The notes: generated by a model not told the origin, from the sequence alone. A stretch of DNA of 64,000 nt from Tilletiopsis washingtonensis (GCF_003144115.1 NW_020312001.1:834722-898721); one strand, 5' to 3'. Shown: positions 1-12,634, counted from the stretch's first letter. A program made the numbers and translations.

Positions 1-84
1 GAGCGCCACCACGACGTTTACTACAACCCGAACCTCACCGTCTGGCCCAAGGAGTTCCCGCGCAACCGCATGACGGGCTGCTAG
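1..84 (+). CDS. 3' end of an unidentified gene (partial)
   Basis: The first 84 bases read in frame 1 as 27 codons and a TAG stop, with C-terminal residues NPNLTVWPKEFPRNRMTGC. The codon choice (third position mostly C or G) matches the genes to the right, so this is probably the last exon of a gene that begins outside the window. The tail is tyrosine-, asparagine- and proline-rich and has no motif I recognise; the final MTGC is not a CaaX box. No function is assigned. About 250 bp separate it from the stop of the convergent threonyl-tRNA synthetase gene. Confidence 0.5.
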   Translation, partial: ERHHDVYYNPNLTVWPKEFPRNRMTGC

Positions 85-330
85 AGCCGCTGCGTCTCTC
101 CTTGCCTCCACATCCGATACGCCAGTCTCCCCTGCTCCGTCGCAACGCGTTTCCTTACGGACAGTCAAGTGCCTTCTCTCTCTCTGTCTCTTCCGATGCG
201 CCTTTGCTCCTCCACTCCTCCATTCACGCTTCTGACGCCGATGTACAATCTACTCGTCTCTGCTACCCTCCCACGAAATGCTCCTCGTTCTGCCCTCGCT
301 GTCTCTGCTTTTGACGCGTGCATTCCATGG

Positions 331-2995
331 CTACCAGTGATGTGCGTCGAGGGTGCACATGAGCGCGCGCAGGTCTGCCACCTTCCACTCGCCCATGTCC
401 TCCTCGATCTTCGGCCGTCCCTCACCCTCCGCGACGGCGCTCTCGCGGGCGCGCACGCGCACCGTGCCGTTGGCCACCTCCTCGTCGCCGATGATGAGCA
501 CAAAGTTGTAGCGCTCCTTGAGCGCACGCAGCACGCGCTTGCCGAGGCGGTCCTTCGACGTCTCGAGGTCGACGTGGAAGACCTGCGTCGGGCGCGGCGG
601 CCGCTCGGCGTCCGGGCTGGCCGTCAGGATGCCGGTGCTGTTGGTGACGATTGGAATGTAGCGCGCAGCCTCTGGGCCCAGCGAGAGGTGGTTGCGCACG
701 CGCTGCGCATGCGCGAGCTGCTCCTCGTTGTCGGGCTGCGTCGGCATGACGATCGCCTGGCGCGGCGAGATCCAGAACGGCCACTGGCCCTTGCAGCTCT
801 CGATGAGGATGGCCATGAAGCGCTCCAGGCTGCCGAGGATGGCGCGGTGGATCATCACAGGCCGAGCACGTCCGTCGGGCGCCTTTGGGTCTTTGTACGA
901 CAGCGAGAAGCGCTCCGGCAGCTGGAAGTCGAGCTGGATCGTGGCCGTCTGGTGCTTGCGGCCGAGAGCGTCGACGAGGCGCACGTCGATCTTCGGCCCG
1001 TAGAAGGCGCCGTCACCTTCGTTCAGCGCCCACTCGGCGCCGCTCGAGTCGAGCGCAGCACGCAAGTCGTTCTCCGCGGCGTCCCATACCGCGATATCGC
1101 CGATGTACTTAGCCGGGCGCGTCGAGAGCACGAGCTCAAAGGACGAGAAGCCAAACGTGCGATAGGCCGCGGCCAGCATCGTCAGCATAGACGTGATCTC
1201 AGCAGACACCTGGTCCGGACGACAGAAGACGTGTGCGTCGTCCTGGTGGAAGCGGCGCACGCGAGTGAGGCCCGAGAGCGAGCCGGAAGACTCGTTCCTG
1301 AACGCGCGCAATGTCAGCTCAGGCTCAGCGCCTCCGAGCGGCCAGCTCACCTGTGCAGAGGACTGAACTCGGCCAGACGCAGCGGCAAAACACGATAGGA
1401 TCGCTCCTCGTCGGCGAAAATGAGGCAGTGACCGGGGCAGTTCATCGGCTTGAGGCCGAACTCGTCCTGCGCCGCAGTCTCGGCCGGCGTGTCGTGTGCG
1501 GCGCAGCAGCCCTTGCGCTCCTCAGCGACGGCACTGCTGACGACAGAGGCCAGCGGCTCGCTCGGCGCATCGACGTCGACGAAGCCGCGCACGCCAAACA
1601 TGTCTGCGCGGTAGTTCTCCCAGTGGCCGCTCGTCTGCCAGAGCGACTTGCGCATGAGCTGCGGCGTGATCACCTCGTCGTAGCCCCACACGTCGTACAG
1701 GTCGCGCACGACGCGCTCGACCTTGCGGCCTAGCCGCGTGCCGTGCGGCAGGATGAACGGCGTGCCTGGACTGGCGGGGTTCGTCATGAAGAGCCGCTGT
1801 GCCTTGCCGATCTCGCGATGGTCGGACTCGCGGGCAGCGGCGGCGACGGCGGCGAGATGCGCCGCCAGCTGCGGCTTCTTCGGAAAGGCAATGCCGCGGA
1901 CGTGCAGCAGACATTGCGACGAGGAGGTAAAGGACTTTGGAGCGGTGGGCAGCTGCGGCACCCAGCTGGCCACCGAGCAGTCGACGAGTTGCAGCGCTCG
2001 TTTGAGCGTGCGCGTGTCCGGCAGCAGGGGCTGACCGGGCGGCGGGCAGATGTCGACGTACACACCAAGCCGCACCAGCCGCACCTCCTCATCGGGCAGC
2101 GTCGCGAGCTGCTCGAGCTTCAATGCATTCGCGCCCAGCTCCTTCGCTGCCGCCTCGCGCGACAACGAGACGTACTCGAAGCGCATGTTGAGCCCGGCAG
2201 CCTTCATCGCGGCGCCTGCAACCTGCTGAAGCTGCTCGGGAGACAGCGGCTTGGCTGTTGGCTGAGAGTTAGCGAGCTCTGCAGCCGCCTCCAGCGGCCC
2301 AGAAGCTGATGACGAGGCCTGGCCTGCGGCAGGCGCAGAGTCCGCTTCCTGCGCCGGCAGCCACGAGAGCGCGAAGCCATCGCCGCCGCTGCCTGCGGTC
2401 TGCAGTGTCGGCGGGCTGGCGATGCGTATTTGCGGATCTTGATGTGCGAGCGAAGCCGCGAGCAGGAACGCAGCGCTGCGCCAGAAGGCATCGCGCGCTG
2501 CTGGGTGCGAGTCGAATGTGTGATAGTGCAAAGACGAGGCGCCGGCGGGCACGTCGTCCAGCATCGAGAGTGCATGCGTGCTGTCGTCTGCGAAGGCGAC
2601 GAGATAGTCCGAAGCTGGTGCTCCAGGCTGCTTCTCGAGATGGCCTGCCGGGGCCAAGTCAGAGCCGGCAGGTCCGGGCCTGTCCTGGGTCACTCACTCT
2701 TCAGCAAGTCACCCACGGTGCCCGCTGCCTGCGTCGGCACCTCGACGCGCAGCGAGGCATCCTGCGCTGCGGCGACAGCAGAAGCTTTGCCGCCTGAGCC
2801 GGAGCCACTGGCAGTGGCGGCAGTGGACGCCAGCCGTGCAGCCGGCGTGGAGGAGAGCGCTCTTGTCCGGCTAGGCTGCGTGCGCGGTGCGACATTCGCT
2901 CGCTCGGCAAGCGCCGGCACGGCCGGCAGCGTGCGGCCGGCCGGACGGTGAGCTGCGGCCAGAGCCGCGCGCCGGCACAGTACTGTGCGCAGCAT
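331..2995 (-). CDS. MST1: Threonyl-tRNA synthetase, mitochondrial
   Basis: Three exons, complement(331..1297, 1351..2644, 2698..2995), give 852 residues. Both introns are 53 nt; the 1298-1350 intron has a CTGAC branch site. The enzyme charges tRNA-Thr. Class II motif 2 is plain (NESSGSLSGLTRVRRFHQDD), preceded by KPMNCPGHC. The usual catalytic zinc ligands are present: Cys in MNCPGHC, His in HQDDAH and His in MIHRA. The C-terminal third (VMPTQPDNEEQ onward) is the anticodon-binding domain. The N-terminus (MLRTVLCRRAALAAAHRPAG) is arginine- and alanine-rich without acids, as in a mitochondrial presequence, so I infer a mitochondrial enzyme. A TGS-like stretch follows at about residues 80-125. 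The editing domain is present but looks degenerate (see findings). The gene is much longer than the yeast mitochondrial enzyme, which lacks an editing domain. It is divergent from the SIW14-type gene with 199 bp between start codons. Confidence 0.93.
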
Positions 2996-3194
2996 GTGCA
3001 CTGGGGCGAGGACGACGGTTGAGGTGGTGGTGTGAGGCAAGAAGCCTGCAAGGCGAGGCAGATGCCGGTGCTGCTCCACGACGCAAGCCCGACTTCCGAG
3101 GCGGGCTCGTGCGACACGGCAACGTGCTCCACACGCCGCGGCCTCGCTCGGCTTTCCTCCCGTCCTCTCCGCATCGCCGCCGATCCTCGCGCTC

Positions 3195-4386
<1,192 letters not shown>

Positions 4387-4757
4387 GAATACTATCGTCA
4401 CCGCCACGAGTATGTGAGGCGTGTGCCGCGTCGTAAAGGCAGCGGGTGGAGCTGCGTGCCTTTGTCAACCCGCTGCTGTGGATCTCGCGGCGTCTGGCAG
4501 CAAAGCGCCAGCGGCTGGACCCGCAGAGCGAGTGTCGCAACGTTGGCTCTGCATACAGCTGCTGGCACAGGACGCGTGTTGTGCTCCAGGCATGCAAGCC
4601 ACGCCGTTCGGCAGCACGGTCAGACACAGACACGCACGTGCTCGACGTCAGGCAACGATTTACATTCCGTCCAGCGATTGCGCACTGGACGCGCAGTGTG
4701 GAAGCCGAGCACCGAGGGGCAACGCGGGGTACATAGCTCAGAGACGCAAGAGTGCAT
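4387..4757. other. Convergent intergenic region, no gene seen
   Basis: This 371-bp stretch lies between the stop codons of the phosphatase (+) and the MAPEG gene (-). It must hold both 3' untranslated regions. I see no conserved reading frame, repeat or RNA fold in it. Confidence 0.6.
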
Positions 4758-5723
4758 CTACTTGAGGCCGAGGAAGGAGCGCAGGGGCTCCCAGCCGAGC
4801 GACAGCTGTGGAGCGACGCGTTTGTCAGCAACGTCACGATGCAAGACGGCCTACGCCGGTGCCGGCAACCACCAGCTGAGGCCCGAGATCCAGCGGATCG
4901 CCACGCCGTGCCACCGCTCTCCCCTCCGCGCCGATCTACTCACGTTGTAGGCACCCGCGCCGACAGTGAGCAGCGCCGTGACGGCGAAGCCAATGGGCCT
5001 GCCGAGGCCGACCGAGTTGGGCGCCTTGATACCGATGTCGTGTGCAACGCGGGCCAGGAAGAGAGTCGTGTAGGCGCCGTGGACGATGGCCGTGGGCGCA
5101 CCGTTGAGCTCGGAGATGAAGATCAGGAAGAAGGCGAAGGGCGTGTGCTCGGAGAAGTTGCCGGCGGAGCGGACGGCACGCTTGAGCGCCGCCTCGTCCT
5201 GCTTGTCGGTGGGCGACTCCTTGTGCGAGGGGTCGCGGACCTGTGTGAGACGCCCATCAGCCTCTGCCATCGCATGCAAGTGGAGCGAAGCAAGGTATGC
5301 CAGCGTAAGGAAGCAAGGTCGGAGCGCGGCGGCCTCTGCACACGTCGAGTGGCGCTTTGCAGACATGCGTCTGACTGAGCTCCACTCGCAACGCGCATCT
5401 GACGCCGCCACAGCAACGACACGGCGCGCAGCACGAGAGAGTCCCAGCCACTTCACTGCTCTGACACTCACGCTGCCAGTCTCGCCGTCACCGATCATCA
5501 CGCCGGTCTTGAGGCGCAGCTGGAGCGGGACAAAGGAGGTCAGCAGGTGCGCGAGGCACACATGCGGCACACACGCACAGCGACGACGTTGGACGTCAGG
5601 TAGCTGCGGCAGAGCGTCAGCAGCGCGCCTGCGTGTGCACTGCGCACGCCACGCTCACCTGTAGTAGCCGGCGAAGAGCGCCGAGTGGGCCAGCGAGGCG
5701 GGGCTGAGGACGAAGAGCGGCAT
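4758..5723 (-). CDS. MAPEG-family membrane protein
   Basis: Five exons, complement(4758..4805, 4944..5240, 5472..5519, 5579..5603, 5659..5723), give 160 residues, the usual size for MAPEG proteins (membrane-associated proteins in eicosanoid and glutathione metabolism). The hallmarks are LRLKTGVMIGDGETGS, then AALKRAVRSAGNFSEHTPF, the N-F-x-E signature expected in the glutathione-binding loop. Four hydrophobic segments are visible: near the start, after NFSEHTPF (AFFLIFISELNG), VHGAYTTLFLARV, and PIGFAVTALLTVGAG. It is probably an ER or microsomal glutathione-S-transferase-like protein; I cannot tell enzyme from non-enzyme members by sequence. The exons of 25 and 48 nt and one intron of 231 nt are unusual, but every junction keeps frame and uses GT-AG. 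A promoter of about 0.6 kb separates it from the MFS gene on the same strand. Confidence 0.85.
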
Positions 5724-6338
5724 GGCTGCAGGTGCTGCAGGCGCGGTGTCAGACGGGCGCCTCTCTCGCAGCTGCCTGCATCGCGGTGCGCACTTGTGAT
5801 GGGGTGGCTAGACGGTGTCTGGAGGCGGTGGTGGTGGGAGTGGAGGGCGCTCGCCGCTCGCGCCGGCGCGGGATGCGCGATCGCTGCGCGCTCTGCGCCC
5901 GTGCGCCGCCGGCAGTGCCGTGACGTGCTGCCGCTGGCTGCGTGCGCGACGCCGGGCGCGAGCCTGTCAGCTCCGCATCGCCCCTTGGCGACGAGCTCGG
6001 CAGCCCGCTTCGCCTCGCCGAGCTGAAAATGGACGTGAACATGCTCGACGCAGCTGTCCGGCTCTTCACATCTCCGAGCTCTAAAGCTGCATCTGTGGCA
6101 GCGCCGCTCGGAGGCATGTGATGGATGAGGCCGAGTGGACGCGCGCACAAGACGCCAGCAAGCGCACGTGCATCACCTGCCGTCTGCACTCGACTGGATG
6201 GCTGCTTGCTCAGGAGATGGATGCTGGAGCCAGACTTGCAGCCAGCATGACGAGAAGGAGATCAGGGCTCAGCCGCGCAATCACTTCGCCTGGCGCACAG
6301 ATGCAGATCCTAGAATTACAACACGTCTACACGAAGCG
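5724..6338. promoter_or_regulatory. Upstream region of the MAPEG gene
   Basis: 615 bp between the MAPEG start codon and the stop of the upstream MFS gene, which lies on the same strand. It should hold the MFS 3' UTR and the MAPEG promoter. I recognise no specific element. Confidence 0.45.
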
Positions 6339-8233
6339 TCACGTCTGCACTCGCCGGCTGCGCGCGCGAAGCTGTGGCCCGTACCGGCGCAGCAGAGGGG
6401 GCACGAGCACGAGAATGAGGGTCAGGCCAGCCAGCATGCTTACGCCGCCCTGGATCGTCAGGGCCCGGAACATGGCTGGGCAGAAAAGCGGGAACGACGC
6501 GGCCATGACGGCGCGCGACGTCGTCCCCGCGGCCAGCGCGAGCGGCGCGTCGACGGGGCCGGCGTAGGCGGCGAGGTACGGAATCAGGCTCGTGAAGATC
6601 GTCATCATGCCTGGAGGGTGTGCTGGTCAGCTAGGGTCTGCGCGACATCCTGAGTCGCACTGACTGAAGGCGAAAAGCGCCATGCCGATGCACGGCACGA
6701 TCCAGTGCACGCGCGGGAACGGCGCCGTCCACGCGAAGAGGAAGAGGCCGATGGGCGCGAAGATGGCGGCCCACAGTGCCTGTTGGAAGCGTGCCTCGGG
6801 TGACAGCGGCGTGCCCTTGGGCAGCTTCGCACGCTCGCGGTCCTCGTAGGGCTGTTGCATGAAGACTGCAACGAGCGTGGCGCCGAGGAAGCCGATGAGG
6901 AGGCTGATGAACACCAGGCCGGCGCTCTCGGCACCGAAACCCCGGATACCGACGAAAACGGCGGGGAACGAATTGAAGAAACAGTACAGGATACTATACA
7001 GCTAGATTTTGGTGCTCAGCGTCATCACAAGAGGCCAGAGGAAGCCTCACTCACGACGCTGAGGTAGATGCAGATGGCGAGCACGACGGGCTCTGTCGGA
7101 GCGCAAGGGAGAGAGTCAGCTCGACGGCCAAACCTCCCAGCACGGCCCACCTACCCTGGATGAGCCACACGAACGGCCCTTTGAATGCCCGCTTGAAGAC
7201 TCGCTTCATCTTCTCGCGCTCGGCAGCCTTGCTCCCCTTGACGGCAACGGCTGCAGCCTTCTCCGTCTTGGGCACGAGCAGGATGCACGCCACAGTCATG
7301 ACGGCGACGAAGATGGCCTGCACGCGCAGGTTCCAGCGCCAGCCGGCACGCCGGTCGATGAAAGCAGCGATGACGGGGCCGAGGCCAGGCCCACCGAAGG
7401 CAGCGAGCGCGTAGTAGATGAGTGTGCCTGCCATCTGCGTCGGGTCGGTGATCTGCGGAGGGGTATGCTTGAGTCATTATGCCTCACAGCATGCCTTGCT
7501 TGACTCACGTCGCTCATCGAAGCCGGCACGTTGTTCAGAGACGAGCTGCCCGATGCGCCGGCCAGGAAGCGCATAACGAGGAGCACGCCAATGTTGTTTG
7601 TCTCCGAGGCTCCAAACGAGAATGCTGTGGCTCCCGTCAGCGCAAGATTCCCCAGGTGTCGCAGCACGCACCAGTGAAAGCAGTGTACGACGCAATATAG
7701 ACGGGCCGCTTGCCGTAGATCGTAGCCAATGGGCCACAGACGAGCGGGCCAAGTCCAAAGCCGAGACTGCAAGTGCCGGGTCAGAGGCAGGCGATGCCGC
7801 ATTTTCACGGCAGAACTCACACAAACAGCGATATGCCGAGATAGATCACTGCTTACAGCGTGTGAGCTCAGTACAGAGCGCTGCTCGGGGGCAGACGCAC
7901 CGACAGGCCCGACCTGGTAGTGCTCCTGGAGCTTGTGTATTGACGAAGCCTGTGCCAAAGCCTCAGCTATCGCACTTCCCGTGATACAGCACCCGCCAGG
8001 CTCACATAGGCCGTCGACGAGTAGGTGAGCGCGAGCGTCATGATGCACAGCACGATGTAGGTCGCCATCTTGCGGTGCCACGGCATGGTGAGGTACAGCG
8101 GCAGCTCCTCGGGCGCGGCCGCCTGCGCCTCGCTGCCTGGCGCGCTGCTGCTCATCGTCTTGTCGTCGAGCACCTGCATCGCCTCGTCGTGCTCGTCTGT
8201 CCGCGGCGGCGCTGCTTCCATTGTCTGCGACAT
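6339..8233 (-). CDS. Major facilitator superfamily transporter, DHA1-like
   Basis: Nine exons, complement(6339..6610, 6665..7001, 7055..7092, 7155..7452, 7509..7624, 7672..7766, 7821..7848, 7901..7949, 8006..8233), join to 486 residues. The fold signature between segments 2 and 3 is LGFGLGPLVCGPLATIYGKR, matching the fungal drug:H+ antiporter pattern. Exon 5 carries GVLLVMRFLAGASGSSSLNN, typical of segment 4/5 of the polyamine/benomyl (FLR1/TPO-like) families. A charged cytoplasmic loop rich in Lys and Arg (about residues 220-260) splits two six-helix halves. The C-tail ends in LRRYGPQLRARSRR. The protein is expected in the plasma membrane; the substrate cannot be read from sequence. All eight introns are 47-62 nt; exons of 28 and 38 nt are present. 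I set the first intron at 7950-8005; a nearby acceptor at 7961 would also keep frame and add four residues. Confidence 0.88.
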
Positions 8234-9368
8234 GCTTGCGGTGTTGAGGCAGGACGCATGGTGTTGCCTCGCTTCGCGCTGCACATGAGCCCCCCTCCGG
8301 GCCCGGCAGGCGGACGGCCCGAGGCGTGCAGCGCTTGCTCTCTCGCAGGCACCTCGCCGGTCACCGCGCCTCCCGTGGCGGCAATGCGCCCCGCACTCCG
8401 CCGGAGTCCGAGCACGCGCGCGCTTTCTCCGGGCGCCGAGCGCGCCTTGGCCGCCTCGCGTGCCGCGGCAGGCCAGCTCTCCGGCGATGCGGCCGAGACG
8501 CAACGGCCGGACTGGGCATCATGCGCCCTGAGAGCACCGGCATCTTGCGAGCCGCAGGAGGACACATCTCGTCGGCGTCCAGCTCTCAAGGCTGCTTTTC
8601 GAGGTTCCGAGCCACTGCGCTGAAGCGCCGTGAGAGAGCGAAAAGGGGTCACGCGGCGTCGTGCCGCGCCACGGACCTCTGCGAGGCGCGACTCGGCCGA
8701 GAGGCTGCTGCAGCTTTTCGCTCGCCGCGCCCAAGAGCAGCGCCCGCAGCGCGGCCGGCGCTTGCTTCCTCACACAATGTACCCTCCTGGCTCATAGAGT
8801 CGCTTGCACCCTCAACTTTCCACACGGGTAACGCAGGTGCTCGCTGGGAGGCAGAGTGCCCACGATCCCCGACTGTCTGGCCCGCGTGCAATGTTGTTGT
8901 GCGCGACGGCGCCGTGCCTGCTCTGTGCACGGCGCTGGCCTGGGCGACGGGACATTCCCTCTCCAACCCATTCGCATTTCTGTCTCCTCGCATGGCTGCT
9001 GCCTGTGCAATACATGTGGTGCCGCGACTGAAGCGCCTGTGCTTCGTGGGCAAGAGGAGAAGCGCGTGCTGCTGCTTGAGTCGAGCAGCGCCGAAGATTG
9101 CGCGTGTGCAAGCCGGACTTGGTTGAGCGGCAACGCGCAGCTCTTGTGTCTCTGCACAGTCTTAGTGCTCCCAGAAAGCTCGCGAGCACAGAGCCCGTCG
9201 CCGAGCTGGCTTTGCGTGCCGCTGTGAGGGTGCACTCTGGCGGAAAGGTGTGCAGGGCGTGCCGCGCGCGCCGCGTGCGTGACGTGCCCAGTACGCCAGA
9301 AGGATCGCGCCCACCTGAGCCTTCTAGCGAGGACTGCGCTTGTCGACCGCAGCGTACAAGCGAGACGC
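8234..9368. other. 1.1-kb region without a supported gene
   Basis: This stretch lies between the MFS start codon and the stop of the Med21-like gene, both on the minus strand. Open frames exist on both strands, but their translations are low-complexity Arg/Ala/Ser strings without domains, as GC-rich noncoding DNA gives. It should contain the MFS promoter and the 3' UTR of the next gene. Confidence 0.5.
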
Positions 9369-9964
9369 TCAGCTGTTGAGTTCTGCCTTCGCTTCGCCAG
9401 ACGGCGCCGGCTCGGCAGCGCGAGCGAGCTCGGCCCGCGCCTGGGCGTGCTCGGCGGCCGTGGCAGTGACGAGGGCACGCAGCTCGTCGCGCAGGTCCGC
9501 TGTGAGAAAGGCATGAGGATGCGGCACAGCGAGGGCAGGCAGTATAGGCACTCACCAGCATCCTGCGCCGCGCTGGCAAACTCCTCGTTCGCCGCGCGCA
9601 TCTCCTGCTCGAGCTGCTCGAGCTCGCGCGCGTCGGCCTCGTCGTCCGTCTCGCGCACGTCGAGGCGCGCGATGATGTCGCGCGCACGCTCGGCCTCGGT
9701 GGTGAGGTCTGCGCCGAGCTCGTCGATGAAGGCGCTCATTGCCGGCGGCGCATACATGTGCGCCGTGGCGTCGGGCGGCGCATGCACGGGCAGGGCGGCA
9801 TTGATCTGCAGCGGCAGCGCGCGCAGTGGTAGGGCCGAGAGCGCGGCGCCGGCGATGGAGACGAGGTTGGAGAGCGAGAGAGAGAGCGTCGAGAGCGCAT
9901 CGAGCTCGCCGGCGGCGGAGGACTGCGGCCGCAGGGCGTCGTCGGACTGTGCCTGCTCAGCCAT
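9369..9964 (-). CDS. MED21: Probable Mediator subunit Med21 (SRB7)
   Basis: Two exons, complement(9369..9499, 9556..9964), give 179 residues with one 56-nt intron. The centre reads AFIDELGADLTTEAERARDI and then IARLDVRETDDEADARELEQ, followed by a long acidic/basic heptad coiled coil to the C-terminus. This matches the pattern known in fungal Med21: a helical 'ELStDLIlKsrQIe.LI..LP' block, then a Glu/Gln-rich coiled coil pairing with Med7. The N-terminal 80 residues are less conserved and hydrophobic/Ala-Pro rich. Med21 is an essential middle-module subunit of the nuclear Mediator complex. Alternative: another short coiled-coil protein with similar heptads; a profile search would decide. It is divergent from the BTB gene with 268 bp between starts. 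Confidence 0.62.
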
Positions 9965-10232
9965 GGCGGGGACACGAGTGGTGGAGGTGGGTCGCGAGAG
10001 GCAGGATGCAAAGGAAGCGCGGCACATCGTGCACGGACGCGGCACGACGGCGCGGACCGCGCCTCGAGTCCCGATTTGCGAGCACGCTACGTCGAGCTGC
10101 GACACATCGGGCGGCACCGCCTTGGTTCCGCACCACATCAAGCTAGCAGCCTTCGCCAGTAAGGCCTGCCTTACGGATAGCTGCAGCGCACACTGCCGCC
10201 TGTCGACGGCTGACGGCCGCAGCGCCGCAAGC
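9965..10232. promoter_or_regulatory. Divergent promoter, Med21-like / BTB gene
   Basis: 268 bp between two head-to-head start codons. It must supply both promoters. No TATA box stands out. Confidence 0.5.
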
Positions 10233-12634
10233 ATGGCGCAGTCGCCGTCGGGCCCGCACTCGCTGCTCGGCATCACGCTGCTGCCCAGCCTCTCGCTCGC
10301 CAGCGGCGCCGGCGCCAGCAGTGCAGCAGCCGGCATGACCAGCAGCGGCACAAGCGGCAGTGCGCTGTCTGCACATCCCAGCCGCGGCCGTCTGGTTGCC
10401 GCGCCGCTTTCGCCTGGAGCGGCACCGCTGCCGCCGGCCCTCTCGCTGCCCTGCGCGCACGCCTCGCCGCCGCCGCTGCCACCTGCCGCTGCGGCGGCGA
10501 CACCGACGACGAGCGCACCGGCGATGAGCACGCCCGACCGCAACCCGACCTCTTCGCTGCTAGGCCCTGCTGGCGGTCGTGCGCCGCCGCTTGCACCGTC
10601 GCTCACCACCGTCTCCGGCTCGCATGCGCAGTCGCCCTTCGCAGCAGCGGTCGCAGCTGGCGAGGCCCGCCGCCGACCGACGACACCATACACGGCACCG
10701 CAGCATGCCGCATTTGCACAGCAGCAGCATTCAGCAGCCGCTGAGCCGGAGTTCTGCACGCTGCCCGACTTCTCTGCCGACGCGCCGAACCGCGGCGACG
10801 TGCGCGTGCGTGTGTCGGGCGTGGAGTTCTGGGTGCATCGCGAGTGAGTGGTCGACACCACCGAGGTGCGTGCGACGTCTGGCTGACGCATGCTGCAGCA
10901 TTCTGTACTTCGCCTCACCCTTCTTCCGCGCTCTGCTCGAGGGCGACTGGAAGGAGTCGCATCCTTCGCTCCACTCGCGTTCCAGCGACGCTTCCTCGAC
11001 ACACTCGCGGCGCAGCTCACTGGACGCAAGTGGTGCTGAGCAAGCAGATGAAGAACAGACTGCAGAATCCTCGTCGCCCCACGCTGATGAGCCGCTTCCC
11101 GATCTGGAGTCCGGCGACAGCGCTGCAGCTGATGCTGATGCTGACGAGTTGACCTCGGACGAGAGCGATCTCATGTCCTTTCCGTCCCCTCGCACAAGAG
11201 GCGCATCGCCGCGTGCAAGCTTCCACTCCGCGTTGCATTCGCTGCCGCACGATCTCGAGGACCTGGCCATGACTCAGTCGGCGCTCTCCACGTCTCCGCG
11301 CCAGCGCAGCGTCAGCACGGGTGTCGATGCTGCTCTGAGCCGACTCACTGGATCGGACGTCGTCATGGAGAGATCGCGCTCCGCGCGCGTCACTTCTACC
11401 TCTGCACCCATGACGCCGTCCGAGTCCACGACCACGGCTGCAACACTGGTGAACACGGGCTCAAGCTCGACTGACACAGTCGTGACTCGGCTGCGCGGCC
11501 TCGCAACGCCGCCGCGTTCGCCGGATGCCGCTGCGTCGGTCCTGCCCCCTGCCATGGCTGCTGCACGCCAGCGGCGCCGGCAGAAGCCGCCGGTGGCGGT
11601 GGTCAATCTGCCGGAGGAAGATCCGGGCACGTTCCAGGATGTGTTATCGCACGTCTATCCGCGTGAGTGCTGCCACCGCGACTCAGTCGCGCCTCGCTGA
11701 AGCTGGCACTCTCTGCAGATCTGGACCTCTGCGTGACCTGGTGCGTCACGCGCATTCCGATCGCCATTGCGCCTGCTCATCGCCCTTCGCAGGTACAATG
11801 TCGCCTCGCTCATGACGTTCGAGGCCAAGTTTGGCGTGCCCTTCCTGCGCCGCAGCTGCACGGCCTGGCTACGCGCCGCGCTCGCTGGCCGGCCGATCGA
11901 GGCCATGGCGCTGGGCGAGAAGCATGGCCTCGAACACGAGTACAAGGAGGCCAGCAGACACGTGCTCGACAACATGTCGAGCTGGAAGAGCGACGAGCTG
12001 GCGGTGCTCAGCGGCGAGACGCTGCTGAAGGTGTGTCTGTTGCCTCGCCCGCGCTCGCTTCTCACTGACAAGCCCTCTCAGCTGGAGAGAAAGCGCACCT
12101 GGTTTCTCGAGCGCCTGCTGAAGCTGGGCCTCGCGAATCCTGCCCGAGGTGAGGCAGAGCCCGCGTCTCTCCTCGCTGGCATCGCCTCTGACATTCTGCG
12201 ATGGGCAGACTACGAGTGCCATGCCGGCTGCCCAGACCCGCAGGGCTGCGCACGGAACCTGCAGGAGCGCTGGCAAGCCGCATATGCCGCTTCTTTCCGC
12301 TTCGGTCCGCCGCAGGTGCGTGCTGTGCCGCCTCGCTATGCATCACTCGCTCACCTTCTCGCAGCCGAGCGTCATCTGGCGGCACTTGCGCGAGCTCGAC
12401 GGTGCTGGCGGTCAGCCACTGGCGAGCTGCCATCGCGCCAGCCAGGCCTGGGTGCAGGTGAGCAGCGCGCGTGGGCCTGTCACTGGCGCAGACTGACATG
12501 TCTCGTCGCTTCAGCTGCTGTTCGACCGCATGTTCAACATCACCGTCGGCCTCAGCGGCGCCAAGCCGCAGCCGAAGTTCCTCAGTGTCAAGCTGCACGA
12601 CGAGCCGCGCCCGCGCGGCGCTCGATACCCATGA
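10233..12634 (+). CDS. BTB/POZ-domain protein with split BTB fold
   Basis: Eight exons, join(10233..10843, 10899..11662, 11719..11740, 11793..12030, 12082..12148, 12209..12315, 12365..12457, 12515..12634), give 673 residues. Residues 1-180 are Ala/Ser/Pro-rich and disordered. The BTB domain starts at RVRVSGVEFWVHRDILYFAS, continues to FFRALLEGDWKES, is broken by about 208 Ser/Asp/Glu-rich residues, and resumes at VAVVNLPEEDPGTFQDVL. The second half ends with LRRSCTAWL and a helical BACK-like region. A Cys-rich piece, DYECHAGCPDPQGCARN, follows and may bind metal. Such proteins often act as Cullin-3 adaptors or transcription cofactors; no partner can be inferred here. The 22-nt exon at 11719 gives HLDLCVTW and joins WYNVASLMTFEAKF. 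Ten or so codons of the following intron resemble BTB sequence in another frame, so this junction deserves RNA support. Confidence 0.82.

Noticed and set aside
1298-1350. Reading exon 2 of ThrRS from an in-frame ATG at 1350
   Set aside because: It would cut through motif 2. The 53-nt intron with a CTGAC branch site gives the conserved LHRNE join.
8326-9126. Plus-strand frame of 266 codons between the MFS and Med21-like genes
   Set aside because: Random-looking composition, no domain, no splice or start context, and it overlaps the MFS promoter.
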